From JBIOHJ01 sp044448905 (lineage in GTDB: Bacteria; Bacteroidota; Bacteroidia; AKYH767-A; OLB10): a stretch of DNA of 19,206 nt. Positions 6,170-13,801 of the stretch are shown here, one piece after another; positions within the stretch are counted from its first letter, which is position 1; the number at the start of each line of letters is the position of its first letter. The notes beneath the pieces are model-generated. The model saw only the letters and a list, made by a program, of their open reading frames with translations. It made no database searches and was not told the DNA's origin. Where the stretch lies: assembly GCA_044448905.1 (NCBI GenBank), contig JBIOHJ010000061.1:1-19206 (forward strand), read 5' to 3'. The translations under genes and the position numbers were made by a program.

Positions 6170-7149
6170 CTGATTTTTTCTTTACTCACTTTAGGGTACT
6201 CCAATCCCATGCTATCTAAAGCATTGATTATTGCAGATGCAATTACAATGCGTGCATACGCTTTGCTATCTGCAGGCACTACATACCAGGGAGATTTTTC
6301 GGTTGAAGTGTTTTTAATCATGTCTTCATAAGCAGCCATATACTCTTTCCAGTAACCGCGCTCACGCGCATCGGCAGCGCTGAATTTCCAGTTCTTATCC
6401 GGGTTATCAACACGTTCGATGAAGCGTTTTCTCTGCTCATCTTTTGAAACGTGCAGAAAAAATTTGATAACGATGGTCCCGTTTCGATACAGGTATTTTT
6501 CAAAATTACGGATGTCTTTAAACCGTTCTTCCCAGATATTTTTAGTCACTAATTTTTCAGGCAGCTTTTGTCCTTTTAAAATTTGTTTATGCACACGCAC
6601 CACCAAAACTTCTTCGTAATACGAACGGTTAAAAATTCCGATGCGGCCACGCTCCGGCAAATGCTTTTGGCAGCGCCATAAAAAATCATGATCCATGTCT
6701 TCTGAACTCGGTGCTTTAAAAGACGATACCTGGCAACCCTGCGGATTAACACCTGACATCACATGCTTGATGGCGCCATCTTTTCCGGCTGCATCCATTG
6801 CCTGGAACACCAGCAGCAACGACCATTTATCCTGCGCATATAAAATGTCCTGCATGGCGGCCAATGCCCGGACACCCATCTGGAGGGTTTGCTTTACCAA
6901 TGGCTTATTCTCAGAACTTAAGTTAGAACTTGCTTTCGTTCTATAATCTTTAAGACGAAACTTAGCTCCGTCACCCACGCAGTAGTTTTCTGAAAACTTC
7001 TCTGCACGCTTAACCAGTTTTTTCCTGCTGACAGTTTCCGGGGGGGGAAGATTTTCGCTTCGGGCATTTGTTAATTTACTCCCTGGCTTTGATTTCGACC
7101 TGCTTTGCTGAGGTAGTGCAGCCGATTTTTTCTTTTTTGATTTTGCCAT
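6127..7149 (-). CDS. ppk2: Polyphosphate kinase 2 (polyphosphate:nucleotide phosphotransferase)
   Basis: The enzyme moves phosphate between polyphosphate and nucleotides (AMP/ADP or ADP/ATP, depending on class). The Walker A-like loop is AMDAAGKDG (117-125, D119 and K123). The conserved NPQGC (135-139), FNRSYYEEVLVVRVH (173-187) and DPDKNWKFS-like segment (249-257), and SPWYVVPAD (286-294), are all PPK2 landmarks. The layout fits the single-domain subfamily that phosphorylates nucleoside mono- or diphosphates, but the exact substrate is not certain. The first 55 residues are a lysine- and serine-rich extension, probably flexible. Its 3' end is duplicated at 4145-4192. It is divergent from the Kelch gene, with a probable promoter at 7199-7230. 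The protein has no signal peptide and should be cytosolic. Confidence 0.92.
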   Translation of the reverse strand: MAKSKKKKSAALPQQSRSKSKPGSKLTNARSENLPPPETVSRKKLVKRAEKFSENYCVGDGAKFRLKDYRTKASSNLSSENKPLVKQTLQMGVRALAAMQDILYAQDKWSLLLVFQAMDAAGKDGAIKHVMSGVNPQGCQVSSFKAPSSEDMDHDFLWRCQKHLPERGRIGIFNRSYYEEVLVVRVHKQILKGQKLPEKLVTKNIWEERFKDIRNFEKYLYRNGTIVIKFFLHVSKDEQRKRFIERVDNPDKNWKFSAADARERGYWKEYMAAYEDMIKNTSTEKSPWYVVPADSKAYARIVIASAIINALDSMGLEYPKVSKEKIRELQAIKKTLLAEK

Positions 7150-7198
7150 TGCTAAATGTATTTATTAAAGGTGTATGAGAATTATTTTTAATTACAGT

Positions 7199-7230
7199 CA
7201 AAAATAGGAATTCATTTTTTATCCCGCATA
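7199..7230 (-). promoter_or_regulatory. Probable ppk2 promoter
   Basis: On the minus strand TATTTTTG fits the Bacteroidota -7 element TAnnTTTG exactly. TATG lies 20 bases upstream, one base off TTTG at -33. The predicted start would give a leader of about 40 bases. Confidence 0.4.
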
Positions 7231-7268
7231 GAAATTAATTTTATATTAGCATCAAAAATTGCCTCAAA

Positions 7269-8444
7269 ATGAAAATAATAAAGCTTACCTTAATCACTGC
7301 CTGTATAGTCGCGCTGCAAACGAAATTGTATTCTCAAACATGGGATACGCTTGCCCCTGTTCCGGTGGGCCTTGCTTTCCCGGTTGTTGTCGCGCTGAAT
7401 GGAGAAATACATGTGATGGGAGGAGGTGGCCCTGCAGGAGCCACCGGCTTGCATTTGCGTTATCAGCCATTAACTAATATATGGGATACGTTAGCACCCG
7501 TTCCATACCTCGCGCAACAACCGGCAGGCGCAGTGCTTAATGGTAAAATCCATTATTTCGGAGGTGGTTATCCTAATTCAGGCACCCCGCTTTCTTCTCA
7601 TTATGTTTATGATCCTTTACCGAATTCATGGTCTGCCGCTGCTTCGCTTCCCATTCCGCGTGTAATTATGGAAGCCGCATCCGTTAACGGAAAATTATAT
7701 GCGTTAGCCGGGCAGCCTGATAAAACAAGAGTGGATGAATATGACCCCTCCACTAATACCTGGACACCTAAAAATCCCTTGCCTGATATGGATTTCTGGT
7801 ATTCGGCAATCGTGGTAAAAGCGAATGAAATGTTTCGTTTTGGCGGAGGAGGCTACTTATCGCCTGTAAAACATGTTGGCAAGTACGATCCGGCAACTGA
7901 CTCATGGACTGGCCTTGCCATATTGCCTGTGGCTTTGCACGCACCTGCAGGGACTGCATTGGGCGGGTTAATTTACATAGGGGGAGGCTATAATGCCGGA
8001 ACCACCGATGTTGTTCAAACATTTGATGAGGGTACCCTGGCTTTTAATCCGGTAAGCTCATTGCCTGTTCCCATTGCATACCATGAAATGGTAACAATAG
8101 ATACCTGCATTTATTCAGTGGGTGGCGATAATCTTTCATCCAATCTTCTGTTCCGTTATTGCAACCCCGTGAATGTTTCGGTAAATGAGATTAATTTAAA
8201 AAATAATGTTGCTGTTTTTCCTAATCCTTTTTCTGATAAGACTCATCTTTACCTTGATGAGGAATCAATAAGAACCGGTGCGGAATTAATAATTTGCGAC
8301 ATTGCAGGAAATAAAGTAAGACAAATTACCGTAAAAAATTCAGTTACAGAAATAAGAAGAGATAACCTGGCCCCTGGAATTTACTTTTACAAAATAATGA
8401 GTAAGAATGCTAACCCGGTGAACGGTAAAATTATTGTACAATAA
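7269..8444 (+). CDS. Secreted Kelch-repeat protein with T9SS sorting domain
   Basis: The 391-residue protein has a signal peptide ending at YSQ (residue 23). About five or six Kelch units follow from residue 25 to 300. Each has a GG turn (GGGGP, GGGYP, AGQP, GGGGY, GGGYN, VGGDN) and a Y-D/W pattern (YDPLPNSW, YDPSTNTW, YDPATDSW), which together should close a beta-propeller. The final 80 residues (VAVFPNPFSD...APGIYFYKI...KIIV) form a T9SS type A sorting domain. It is predicted to be exported to the cell surface and to bind a ligand or glycan; no catalytic residues can be named. The ATG lies 119 bp from the ppk2 start on the opposite strand, and the leader is AT-rich with no Shine-Dalgarno sequence. 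Confidence 0.88.
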   Translation: MKIIKLTLITACIVALQTKLYSQTWDTLAPVPVGLAFPVVVALNGEIHVMGGGGPAGATGLHLRYQPLTNIWDTLAPVPYLAQQPAGAVLNGKIHYFGGGYPNSGTPLSSHYVYDPLPNSWSAAASLPIPRVIMEAASVNGKLYALAGQPDKTRVDEYDPSTNTWTPKNPLPDMDFWYSAIVVKANEMFRFGGGGYLSPVKHVGKYDPATDSWTGLAILPVALHAPAGTALGGLIYIGGGYNAGTTDVVQTFDEGTLAFNPVSSLPVPIAYHEMVTIDTCIYSVGGDNLSSNLLFRYCNPVNVSVNEINLKNNVAVFPNPFSDKTHLYLDEESIRTGAELIICDIAGNKVRQITVKNSVTEIRRDNLAPGIYFYKIMSKNANPVNGKIIVQ

Positions 8445-8455
8445 TTTTTATCATT

Positions 8456-8491
8456 AAAGTATTTTTCCAACAGCAAATGTAATTTTAATTT
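8456..8491 (+). repeat. Dispersed repeat A, copy 2
   Basis: The 36-base core AAAGTATTTTTCC...TTTTAATTT is present with one mismatch to copies 1 and 3. It lies just after the Kelch stop codon in the convergent gap. Confidence 0.8.
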
Positions 8492-8511
8492 CCCGTTTAA
8501 ATATTTTCCAC

Positions 8512-8527
8512 CCCGGTAAAGACCGGG
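8512..8527. terminator. Hairpin between convergent genes
   Basis: CCCGGT-AAAG-ACCGGG is a perfect 6-bp stem with a tetraloop in the 101-bp gap between the ends of the Kelch and cyclase genes. T-richness on either side is modest, so it may act as a weak bidirectional terminator. Confidence 0.45.
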
Positions 8528-8545
8528 ATTTCGAAGCAACTGTTT

Positions 8546-10438
8546 TCACATTTGCTTCTCAACAAAATACATATCCACCTCTCCCTTATTTTTCGCCTGG
8601 ATTTTTCCCCGGTGAATGCAATTGAATTTATTTTTTACCATCTGGTATGTGCTGCCGCTGATGTTTACTTTTCCCGCTTCGCCACTCGATTCCATCCGTG
8701 ATGCGATGTTAACGGTATCGCCCCAAATGTCGTAAGCGAATTTTTTGACTCCAACAATTCCCGCTACAACAGGGCCGGTATGTATGCCTATGCGTATTTC
8801 AAAAGGCTCTTTGCCTTCATTTTTTCTTTGTTGCAAATGCTGCTGCATGAACTGCTGAATTTCTATTGCGGCATTTACAACATCAATCGAGTTGGTTTTA
8901 TTGGCAACGGGTAATCCTCCCGCACACATATAGCTGTCACCAATGGTTTTTATTTTTTCGATGTTATGTTTGCTGATGATGTTATCGAATGCTTTAAAGC
9001 AGGTATGAATTTCGGCAACTAATTCAGCGGGAGAAAGTTTTTCCGAAATCTGTGTAAAGCCTTTAAAGTCGGTGAACATGACGGTTACATCATCAAACTG
9101 TTTGGCATCAGCGCTTCCTTTTGCCTTTAATTCTTCCGCGACTTCTTCCGGAAGAATGTTCAGCAACAATTCATCGCTGCGCTTTTTTTCGTTTTCAATT
9201 ATTTTCTTTTGTCGTTGTGTAATGCGCCAACGGTTAAACATAAAACCGGAGAACACCAGCACGAGAACCAGGCCGCTTGTATAAAATATTTTTTCCCTGT
9301 TACGCATTTTTTTTTCTTCTGCCAGCTTAACATCGGTGAGGCGTTTTACATACGTAATCGAATCCTCACGCTTTCCATATTCATAATCCATTTGTTTACG
9401 TGCCGCCTGGTTCATTTTCTCCATATCGTAAACACTGTCGCGAACCGCGATATATTCTTTATAGGCACTGAAAGCGTCCTTCGTATTGCCCGATAATTTA
9501 TATGCCTCTGAAAGAACTTCGCCAAAAGCAAGGTAATATTCTGTTTGTTTTAATTCACGCGCATTTGAAATTGTTGTCTTCAAAAATTGCAACGCCTTGT
9601 TCAGGTTAGCAATTTTGCCGGCTGGAATCAGGCTGTCGGGTTTAATTTTACCGGGTTCATTCCGGGCAATGTCGAGATACGTTTCGCCAATATTTCCCAT
9701 GTTCCGGGTTACACCGTTCTTATTTCCCAAAGCGGTTTCTTTCCGTAATGCATCAAAATAATAAACCATGGCTTTTGAAAAATCTCCTTCGATGGCATAA
9801 AAATTTGCAATGTTGCCGGTTACTCTTACAGTTCCTTCCGGATTTTTCAGCTTCTTATAAAGATTTAGTGCTTTAAAATTGTACTCCACTACTTTTTCTT
9901 TGTTCTTCATGCTGTAATACACATTGGCAATATTGCCATACATGACTGCCATTCCGATGCTGTCGTGCAGTTCCTCAAACATGTCAAGTGCTTTCAATTC
10001 ATACTCCAGTGCTTTGGGTTGGTTCTTTGAATTACGAAGCACAATTCCTATGTTCCTCAGTAATCCCGCCTGTTTAGGGCGATCGTTTAACTGTTCATAT
10101 AATTCCAACGCCTTATATTCGTGATTCAGCGCATTGGCATAATCGGATTTGTTTGCATAATTTGCACCGATGGAGGAATGTGCTCCCGCAATTCCAATTG
10201 TCCATGAGAGCTTTTCAGCTAATTCAAGCGACTGCTTTCCGTATTTTAAACCCTCGTCAGGATTTATATAGGGATAGTTATATGACAATTCATTAAGCAG
10301 CTTAACTTTGTTCGTATCTTCTGCTGCCGCAGGTAATTCCAAAAGCAGAGAATCTAAGAGTGATTGTGCGTGTATTTGTGCTACGCAAAAATGTTGGAGC
10401 AAACTCTGCATTACGATAAATAAAATAATTTTTCTCAT
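8546..10438 (-). CDS. TPR-containing transmembrane class III adenylate cyclase
   Basis: The 630-residue protein makes cyclic AMP. A signal peptide (1-25) exports residues 26-380, which contain about six TPR units (for example 85-118, 125-158, 165-198, 205-238), then a charged coiled coil. A membrane helix lies at about 384-402. The cytosolic part has a short linker (LLNILPEEVAEELK) and a class III cyclase domain: metal-binding D457 (FTDFKGF) and D501 (GDSYM), adenine-selecting K497 and D570 (YDIWGD), and transition-state N577 and R581 (NIASRM). The K/D pair argues for ATP rather than GTP. Its N-terminus resembles that of the histidine kinase at 17902. It is divergent from the PAS/hydrolase pair, and a tail copy lies just upstream of its start. 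Confidence 0.92.
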   Translation of the reverse strand: MRKIILFIVMQSLLQHFCVAQIHAQSLLDSLLLELPAAAEDTNKVKLLNELSYNYPYINPDEGLKYGKQSLELAEKLSWTIGIAGAHSSIGANYANKSDYANALNHEYKALELYEQLNDRPKQAGLLRNIGIVLRNSKNQPKALEYELKALDMFEELHDSIGMAVMYGNIANVYYSMKNKEKVVEYNFKALNLYKKLKNPEGTVRVTGNIANFYAIEGDFSKAMVYYFDALRKETALGNKNGVTRNMGNIGETYLDIARNEPGKIKPDSLIPAGKIANLNKALQFLKTTISNARELKQTEYYLAFGEVLSEAYKLSGNTKDAFSAYKEYIAVRDSVYDMEKMNQAARKQMDYEYGKREDSITYVKRLTDVKLAEEKKMRNREKIFYTSGLVLVLVFSGFMFNRWRITQRQKKIIENEKKRSDELLLNILPEEVAEELKAKGSADAKQFDDVTVMFTDFKGFTQISEKLSPAELVAEIHTCFKAFDNIISKHNIEKIKTIGDSYMCAGGLPVANKTNSIDVVNAAIEIQQFMQQHLQQRKNEGKEPFEIRIGIHTGPVVAGIVGVKKFAYDIWGDTVNIASRMESSGEAGKVNISGSTYQMVKNKFNCIHRGKIQAKNKGEVDMYFVEKQM

Positions 10439-10447
10439 AAATATATT

Positions 10448-10513
10448 TTAAGCGTGTTCAACAAAATACATATCTATATACCTCATATTTTTTGCTTGTA
10501 TTTTTCCTCTTTG
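10448..10513 (-). pseudogene. Relic of a cyclase C-terminus
   Basis: Twenty-one codons and a stop encode a tail (QRGKIQAKN, then IDMYFVEHA) that matches the end of the neighbouring cyclase (HRGKIQAKN, then VDMYFVEKQM). Nothing further upstream in this frame looks like a cyclase, and repeat A lies close by. It is most simply the stub of a deleted tandem paralog. It lies 9 bp upstream of the cyclase start codon, so it also forms part of that gene's leader. Confidence 0.7.
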
Positions 10514-10586
10514 CCACCCAACAGGAGTTAGATTGCGCAGCACTGCCGGTTTAGAATACCCTCCCGATTCCCTGGAATCGCAGGGC

Positions 10587-10627
10587 CACTGAAAGTATTT
10601 TTCCAACAACAAATGTAATTTTAATTT
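10587..10627 (+). repeat. Dispersed repeat A, copy 3
   Basis: It is identical over 41 bases to 3228-3268. It is preceded by a perfect CCCTG-GAATCG-CAGGG hairpin; copy 1 has a different stem around the same GAATCG loop. Confidence 0.85.
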
Positions 10628-10671
10628 TCCGCTCAGGCTTTTGAGCATGACTGGAGAGTGGAAAAAGTTTC

Positions 10672-10717
10672 GCTACCTGCCGGGTGAAATAAAAGTTCTT
10701 CTGAAACGGGAGGTAGC
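10672..10717. repeat. Inverted repeat upstream of the PAS gene
   Basis: GCTACCTGCCG at 10672-10682 pairs with CGGGAGGTAGC at 10707-10717 with one mismatch, around a 24-base loop. It lies 36 bp before the possible -7 element of the PAS/hydrolase operon and may be an operator or a repeat remnant. Confidence 0.5.
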
Positions 10718-10752
10718 TCCGGGGGAGAAAAAACTATCCGTTAATATTTATT

Positions 10753-10760
10753 TACTTTTG
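10753..10760 (+). promoter_or_regulatory. Possible -7 element for PAS/hydrolase operon
   Basis: TACTTTTG matches TAnnTTTG exactly and lies 37 bp before the PAS start codon. No TTTG is found at the right distance upstream, so the call is tentative. Confidence 0.3.
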
Positions 10761-10797
10761 TGACTAACCTGTAAGATGGGCTTTAAATGTTCCTGTT

Positions 10798-11196
10798 ATG
10801 GCTGCTTACGAAATTGAAATTATTCTAAACCGGCAGCTGGCTGATTGCCTTTCAATCCCGGTTTTTATCACTGATACAGCAGGTAATCTTATTTTTTACA
10901 ACGAACCAGCCGAAGCCATTTTAGGAAAACGATTTGAAGATACGGGTGAGATGCCAGTTGAAATGTGGTCAACTGTTTTTAAGCCGGTGGATGAAAAGGG
11001 AGTGCCTATTCCGCCTGAAGAGCTTCCGCTTGTGAAAACGCTTAAGGAGGCTTATCCTTATCACAAAGATTTCCATATTGAAAGCCTGCAGGGAAAAAGT
11101 CAAAAAATTTCGGTAACGTCATATCCTATCATTGGCCGTGCAGGAAAATTTTTAGGAGCCGTTGCCATTTTCTGGAAATCTAAAGATGAAAATTAA
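10798..11196 (+). CDS. Single PAS-domain protein
   Basis: The 132-residue protein is one PAS domain with nothing attached. The opening segment has the usual PAS strands (IPVFITDTAGNLIFYNEPAE, 20-39), a helix with ILGKRFEDTG, a middle part with PLVKTLKEA, and closing strands (KISVTSYPII and GAVAIFWK). The lack of an output domain implies that it works through a partner, or by dimerising. The stop codon overlaps the start of the metallo-hydrolase gene by 11 bp, so the two are translationally coupled and probably work together. No ligand-binding residue such as a haem His or flavin Cys can be assigned with confidence. Confidence 0.85.
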   Translation: MAAYEIEIILNRQLADCLSIPVFITDTAGNLIFYNEPAEAILGKRFEDTGEMPVEMWSTVFKPVDEKGVPIPPEELPLVKTLKEAYPYHKDFHIESLQGKSQKISVTSYPIIGRAGKFLGAVAIFWKSKDEN

Positions 11197-12022
11197 GCTG
11201 TGGGGCGTGCGCGGTTCCATTCCCGTTACCGATCCTGCGATGATGCATTACGGGGGCAACACTTCCTGCCTTGACATTTGGGAAGATGGCTGGCAGCTGG
11301 TGCTCGATGGCGGATCAGGAATTCAAAAATTTAGCGCAGGCAATACCCTGGAGAATAAAAGAATTGATGTGCTGCTTTCGCACCTGCACCTCGATCATAT
11401 ACAGGGGCTGGGTTTTTTCAGGTATTTTTTTGATCCTTCAATGGAAATACATATTTGGGGACCGGCAAGCAGCGCGCAAACTTTACATTCGCGGCTCAGC
11501 CGTTATCTTTCTCCGCCATTATTCCCGGTGCTCATACGCGATTTGCCATGCAAGCTCGTTTTGCATGAAATTGAAAACAGCACTTTCGGGATAGGCCCTT
11601 TTACCATACAGTCGGGTTATGTAATTCACCCGGGTCCTACAGTGGGGTACCGCATAAAAGGCAAAAACGCGGTGATGACTTATATGCCCGACCATGAGCC
11701 CGCGCTTGGAATGAGCGGCATCATACAGGACAGCAAATGGCTCTCAGGAGTTGATCTTGCTGCCGGAACTGATCTGCTGTTTCATGATGCACAATACACG
11801 GCACAGGAGTACCCGTCCAAGTTGGGCTGGGGACATTCTTCAATTGAAGATGCCGGGCTATTTGCTTCCATTTCCGGAGTAAAGCATGTGCTGTTCGCGC
11901 ACCATGACCCTTCGCGCACTGATGCGCAGCTCAACGAAATTTTTTCATCATTTCAGCAAAAAAGCAACTACCGGTTTAAATGTGAATTGGCAAAAGAGGG
12001 GACTGAGATAGTTTTAGATTAA
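11186..12022 (+). CDS. Metallo-beta-lactamase-fold hydrolase
   Basis: The start chosen is the ATG at 11186 (MKIKLWGVRGSIP), since family members begin with KI-x-LWGVRGS; an earlier TTG in frame is not needed. The 278-residue protein has the zinc signature H66-x-H68-x-D70-H71 (SHLHLDH), then H148, D169-H170, D201 in HDAQY, H217 in WGHSS and H239 in AHHDPSRTD. This GVRGSIP...YGGNTSC type is a broad class of MBL hydrolases, some of which act as cyclic nucleotide phosphodiesterases; the substrate is not determined by sequence. The overlap with the PAS gene suggests PAS-controlled activity. The divergent adenylate cyclase next door makes a role in cAMP turnover an attractive, unproven guess. The protein has no signal peptide. 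Confidence 0.88.
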   Translation: MKIKLWGVRGSIPVTDPAMMHYGGNTSCLDIWEDGWQLVLDGGSGIQKFSAGNTLENKRIDVLLSHLHLDHIQGLGFFRYFFDPSMEIHIWGPASSAQTLHSRLSRYLSPPLFPVLIRDLPCKLVLHEIENSTFGIGPFTIQSGYVIHPGPTVGYRIKGKNAVMTYMPDHEPALGMSGIIQDSKWLSGVDLAAGTDLLFHDAQYTAQEYPSKLGWGHSSIEDAGLFASISGVKHVLFAHHDPSRTDAQLNEIFSSFQQKSNYRFKCELAKEGTEIVLD

Positions 12023-12049
12023 ACCTGTGTCTTTGTACTTTCAGTGCCT

Positions 12050-12080
12050 CCCGCTTTTTCACGGGGACTCTGAAAATACT
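12050..12080 (+). repeat. Possible decayed copy of repeat A
   Basis: A CCCG/CGGG hairpin is followed by GACTCTGAAAATACT, which resembles GACACTGAAAGTATT at copy 1. The match then ends, so this may be a decayed copy or chance. Confidence 0.25.
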
Positions 12081-12115
12081 CAAAAAATTAATTACTTCGC
12101 CTGGCAGGATGATTT

Positions 12116-12150
12116 AAAAAAAAGAAGTCCTTCCCTCCCGGAAAGAACTC
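12116..12150 (-). terminator. Intrinsic terminator of the T9SS operon
   Basis: On the minus strand GAGTTCTTTCC pairs with GGAAGGACTTC (one mismatch and some G-U pairs), and eight T follow. It begins 22 bp after the stop of the last gene at 12172, where the five-gene unit should end. Confidence 0.6.
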
Positions 12151-12171
12151 TTTTAATAATTGATAGACTTT

Positions 12172-13692
12172 TTATTTTGTTACAATTAACTTTTCAGTTT
12201 TCAAAAATTCTCCTGTTTGCATTTTCAAAAAATAAATTCCTGCATTTATTTTTTCTGCATTGAATTCAATTTGATGTTCACCTTCTTCAAAAGTTTTATG
12301 AGCAAGAGTTTTTATTAATCTTCCGTTCAAATCAAAAATCATTAGAGAAACATTTTGTGACTCGTAAAGTGTAAAGGAAACAGTTGTTGAACTGGAAAAT
12401 GGGTTCGGAAAAACTGTAAGTACAACGTTTTCATCTGTCAAATTTATTTCTTCGACATTACTTTCTCCACCTGAACGATAATTTGGAACACATGCTCCGA
12501 GATAATCTCCATGAAGCAAATGCTTTAGAATTTTATTATTCGCAACACAAATCGTATGACCATGGTGACACATATAGGTGTGATTGTTTCCGCATGAATA
12601 GCCAAGGGCGGGACCTTCATAGTTAAAAACTCCATCACTGGTTCCGGTATTAAAGCCGCCACAAAATCCTTTAATCGGGCTAACCATGTCAATAGCAAGA
12701 TGGTCAACAGCAGTGTCAATAGTTATCCATGTGTTTCCATCATCAACACTGTAAGATGATCCGAGCCCGTGCAGTCCGCCTGTGAAAAAATCAACATCAG
12801 AGGTATCGCCTCCGGTGCTAATATACGTTGAAGCAGTGCCGGGAACATAAGCAAGGTCAAAGGTGAAAAATGTTCCTGTAAGATTAACTTCTATCCAGGT
12901 AACACCACCATCTGTGGTTCTGTAAAGTTCACCTTCAATTCCCCATAAGCCATGCATTGCATCCCGCATTTTTAAATTGCTGGTTACAGCTTCAGACCGA
13001 TCAGTAGGATTAGATACCCAATGCAACCCTTTATCAACAGATTTCCAAACGTGAGCTGTTGTACTTACTGTCCAAATGGTATTGCCTGCTGCTTCCATTG
13101 AAAACGGATAAAATGCCTCAGCAGGATCCTGAACAGGAATGTTTGCAGCCGGTACTTGCATCCAATTAGTGCCGCCATCATTGGTTATAAAAATTGCATG
13201 GAAACCATCATTGGTCGAAAGATTCGTATCACCAAGCACTACTCCGTCATTTGCATTAAAAAAATAAATATTTTCATAGAACATAGGAAATGGCGCCACA
13301 TTAAGCTGAGTCCATGTGACTCCACCGTTAGTAGTTTTCAAAACTTTGCCTGAAAAATTAATGTCGGAAGAAACCACGTACGCGGTGGAAGCACTCAATG
13401 GCGCAAGACCAACAATAAATTGATCAGGCTGGGAACTGATGTTTCCCGCAATCCAGTGTTTGCCGCCATCAATTGTGCGTGTAAAATTTGTGAGTGGATT
13501 TACAAAAGCATTATTGCGCTCATAAGCAAATCCCCAGGCTACCTGACTGTTGACAGCAATCATTTCATTTATGCCGAGCTGCGGGGATGAAGGCATGCCG
13601 GCAGCTTTGCTTACCCATTGTGCGCTTGTAAGGGTAATTGAAAACATCATGATGATGAAAGTAGTTACTTTTTTTGTCAATTGTTTTTTCAT
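12172..13692 (-). CDS. Secreted Asp-box beta-propeller protein with T9SS sorting domain
   Basis: The start chosen is the ATG at 13692, because it places the signal peptide (MKKQLTKKVTTF...LTSAQ) at the N-terminus; an earlier ATG at 13779 would add 29 residues. The 506-residue protein has six Asp-box units of the sortilin/Ycf48 type (RTIDGGKHW, TTNGGVTW, TNDGGTNW, SVDKGLHW, TTDGGVTW, SVDDGNTW) between residues 72 and 324, predicted to build a propeller. Residues 371-401 are a compact Cys/His segment (CHHGHTICV, then HLLHGDYLGAC) that recurs in Bacteroidota secreted proteins. A T9SS type A domain (TVFPNPF...GIYFLKM...KLIV) closes it. It is last in the minus-strand unit, 109 bp after the tandem paralogs, and its sorting domain resembles that of its immediate upstream neighbour. 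The ligand is unknown. Confidence 0.85.
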   Translation of the reverse strand: MKKQLTKKVTTFIIMMFSITLTSAQWVSKAAGMPSSPQLGINEMIAVNSQVAWGFAYERNNAFVNPLTNFTRTIDGGKHWIAGNISSQPDQFIVGLAPLSASTAYVVSSDINFSGKVLKTTNGGVTWTQLNVAPFPMFYENIYFFNANDGVVLGDTNLSTNDGFHAIFITNDGGTNWMQVPAANIPVQDPAEAFYPFSMEAAGNTIWTVSTTAHVWKSVDKGLHWVSNPTDRSEAVTSNLKMRDAMHGLWGIEGELYRTTDGGVTWIEVNLTGTFFTFDLAYVPGTASTYISTGGDTSDVDFFTGGLHGLGSSYSVDDGNTWITIDTAVDHLAIDMVSPIKGFCGGFNTGTSDGVFNYEGPALGYSCGNNHTYMCHHGHTICVANNKILKHLLHGDYLGACVPNYRSGGESNVEEINLTDENVVLTVFPNPFSSSTTVSFTLYESQNVSLMIFDLNGRLIKTLAHKTFEEGEHQIEFNAEKINAGIYFLKMQTGEFLKTEKLIVTK

Positions 13693-13801
13693 TTTATTTT
13701 TGTTTTTAACTGTTAGAATTAAAATTTGATTTGTTGATTTATTAATAGGGAAAGAGGAGTAATGAGAATTCATTTTCACTCTACCCCCGATTCAGTTCTT
13801 C

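Larger units (their letters stand above)
10439..10797. other. Intergenic stretch between cyclase and PAS genes
   Basis: These 359 bases hold a relic of a cyclase C-terminus (10448-10513), a hairpin CCCTG/CAGGG around GAATCG (10571-10586), repeat A copy 3 (10587-10627), GCTCA/TGAGC (10631-10646), a longer inverted repeat (10672-10717) and a possible promoter for the PAS gene. No intact gene is seen. Confidence 0.65.

Noticed and set aside
10448..10648. A 66-codon minus-strand frame upstream of the cyclase as a separate gene
   Set aside because: Its first half is repeat A read in frame and its second half is the relic cyclase tail, so it is a composite of junk and relic.
11162..11185. Upstream TTG start for the metallo-hydrolase
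   Set aside because: It would add eight residues before the family's usual KI-x-LWGVRGS opening and extend the overlap with the PAS gene; the ATG at 11186 fits better.
13693..13779. Upstream ATG adding 29 residues to the Asp-box protein
   Set aside because: It would bury the signal peptide behind a polar segment; the ATG at 13692 gives a normal export signal.
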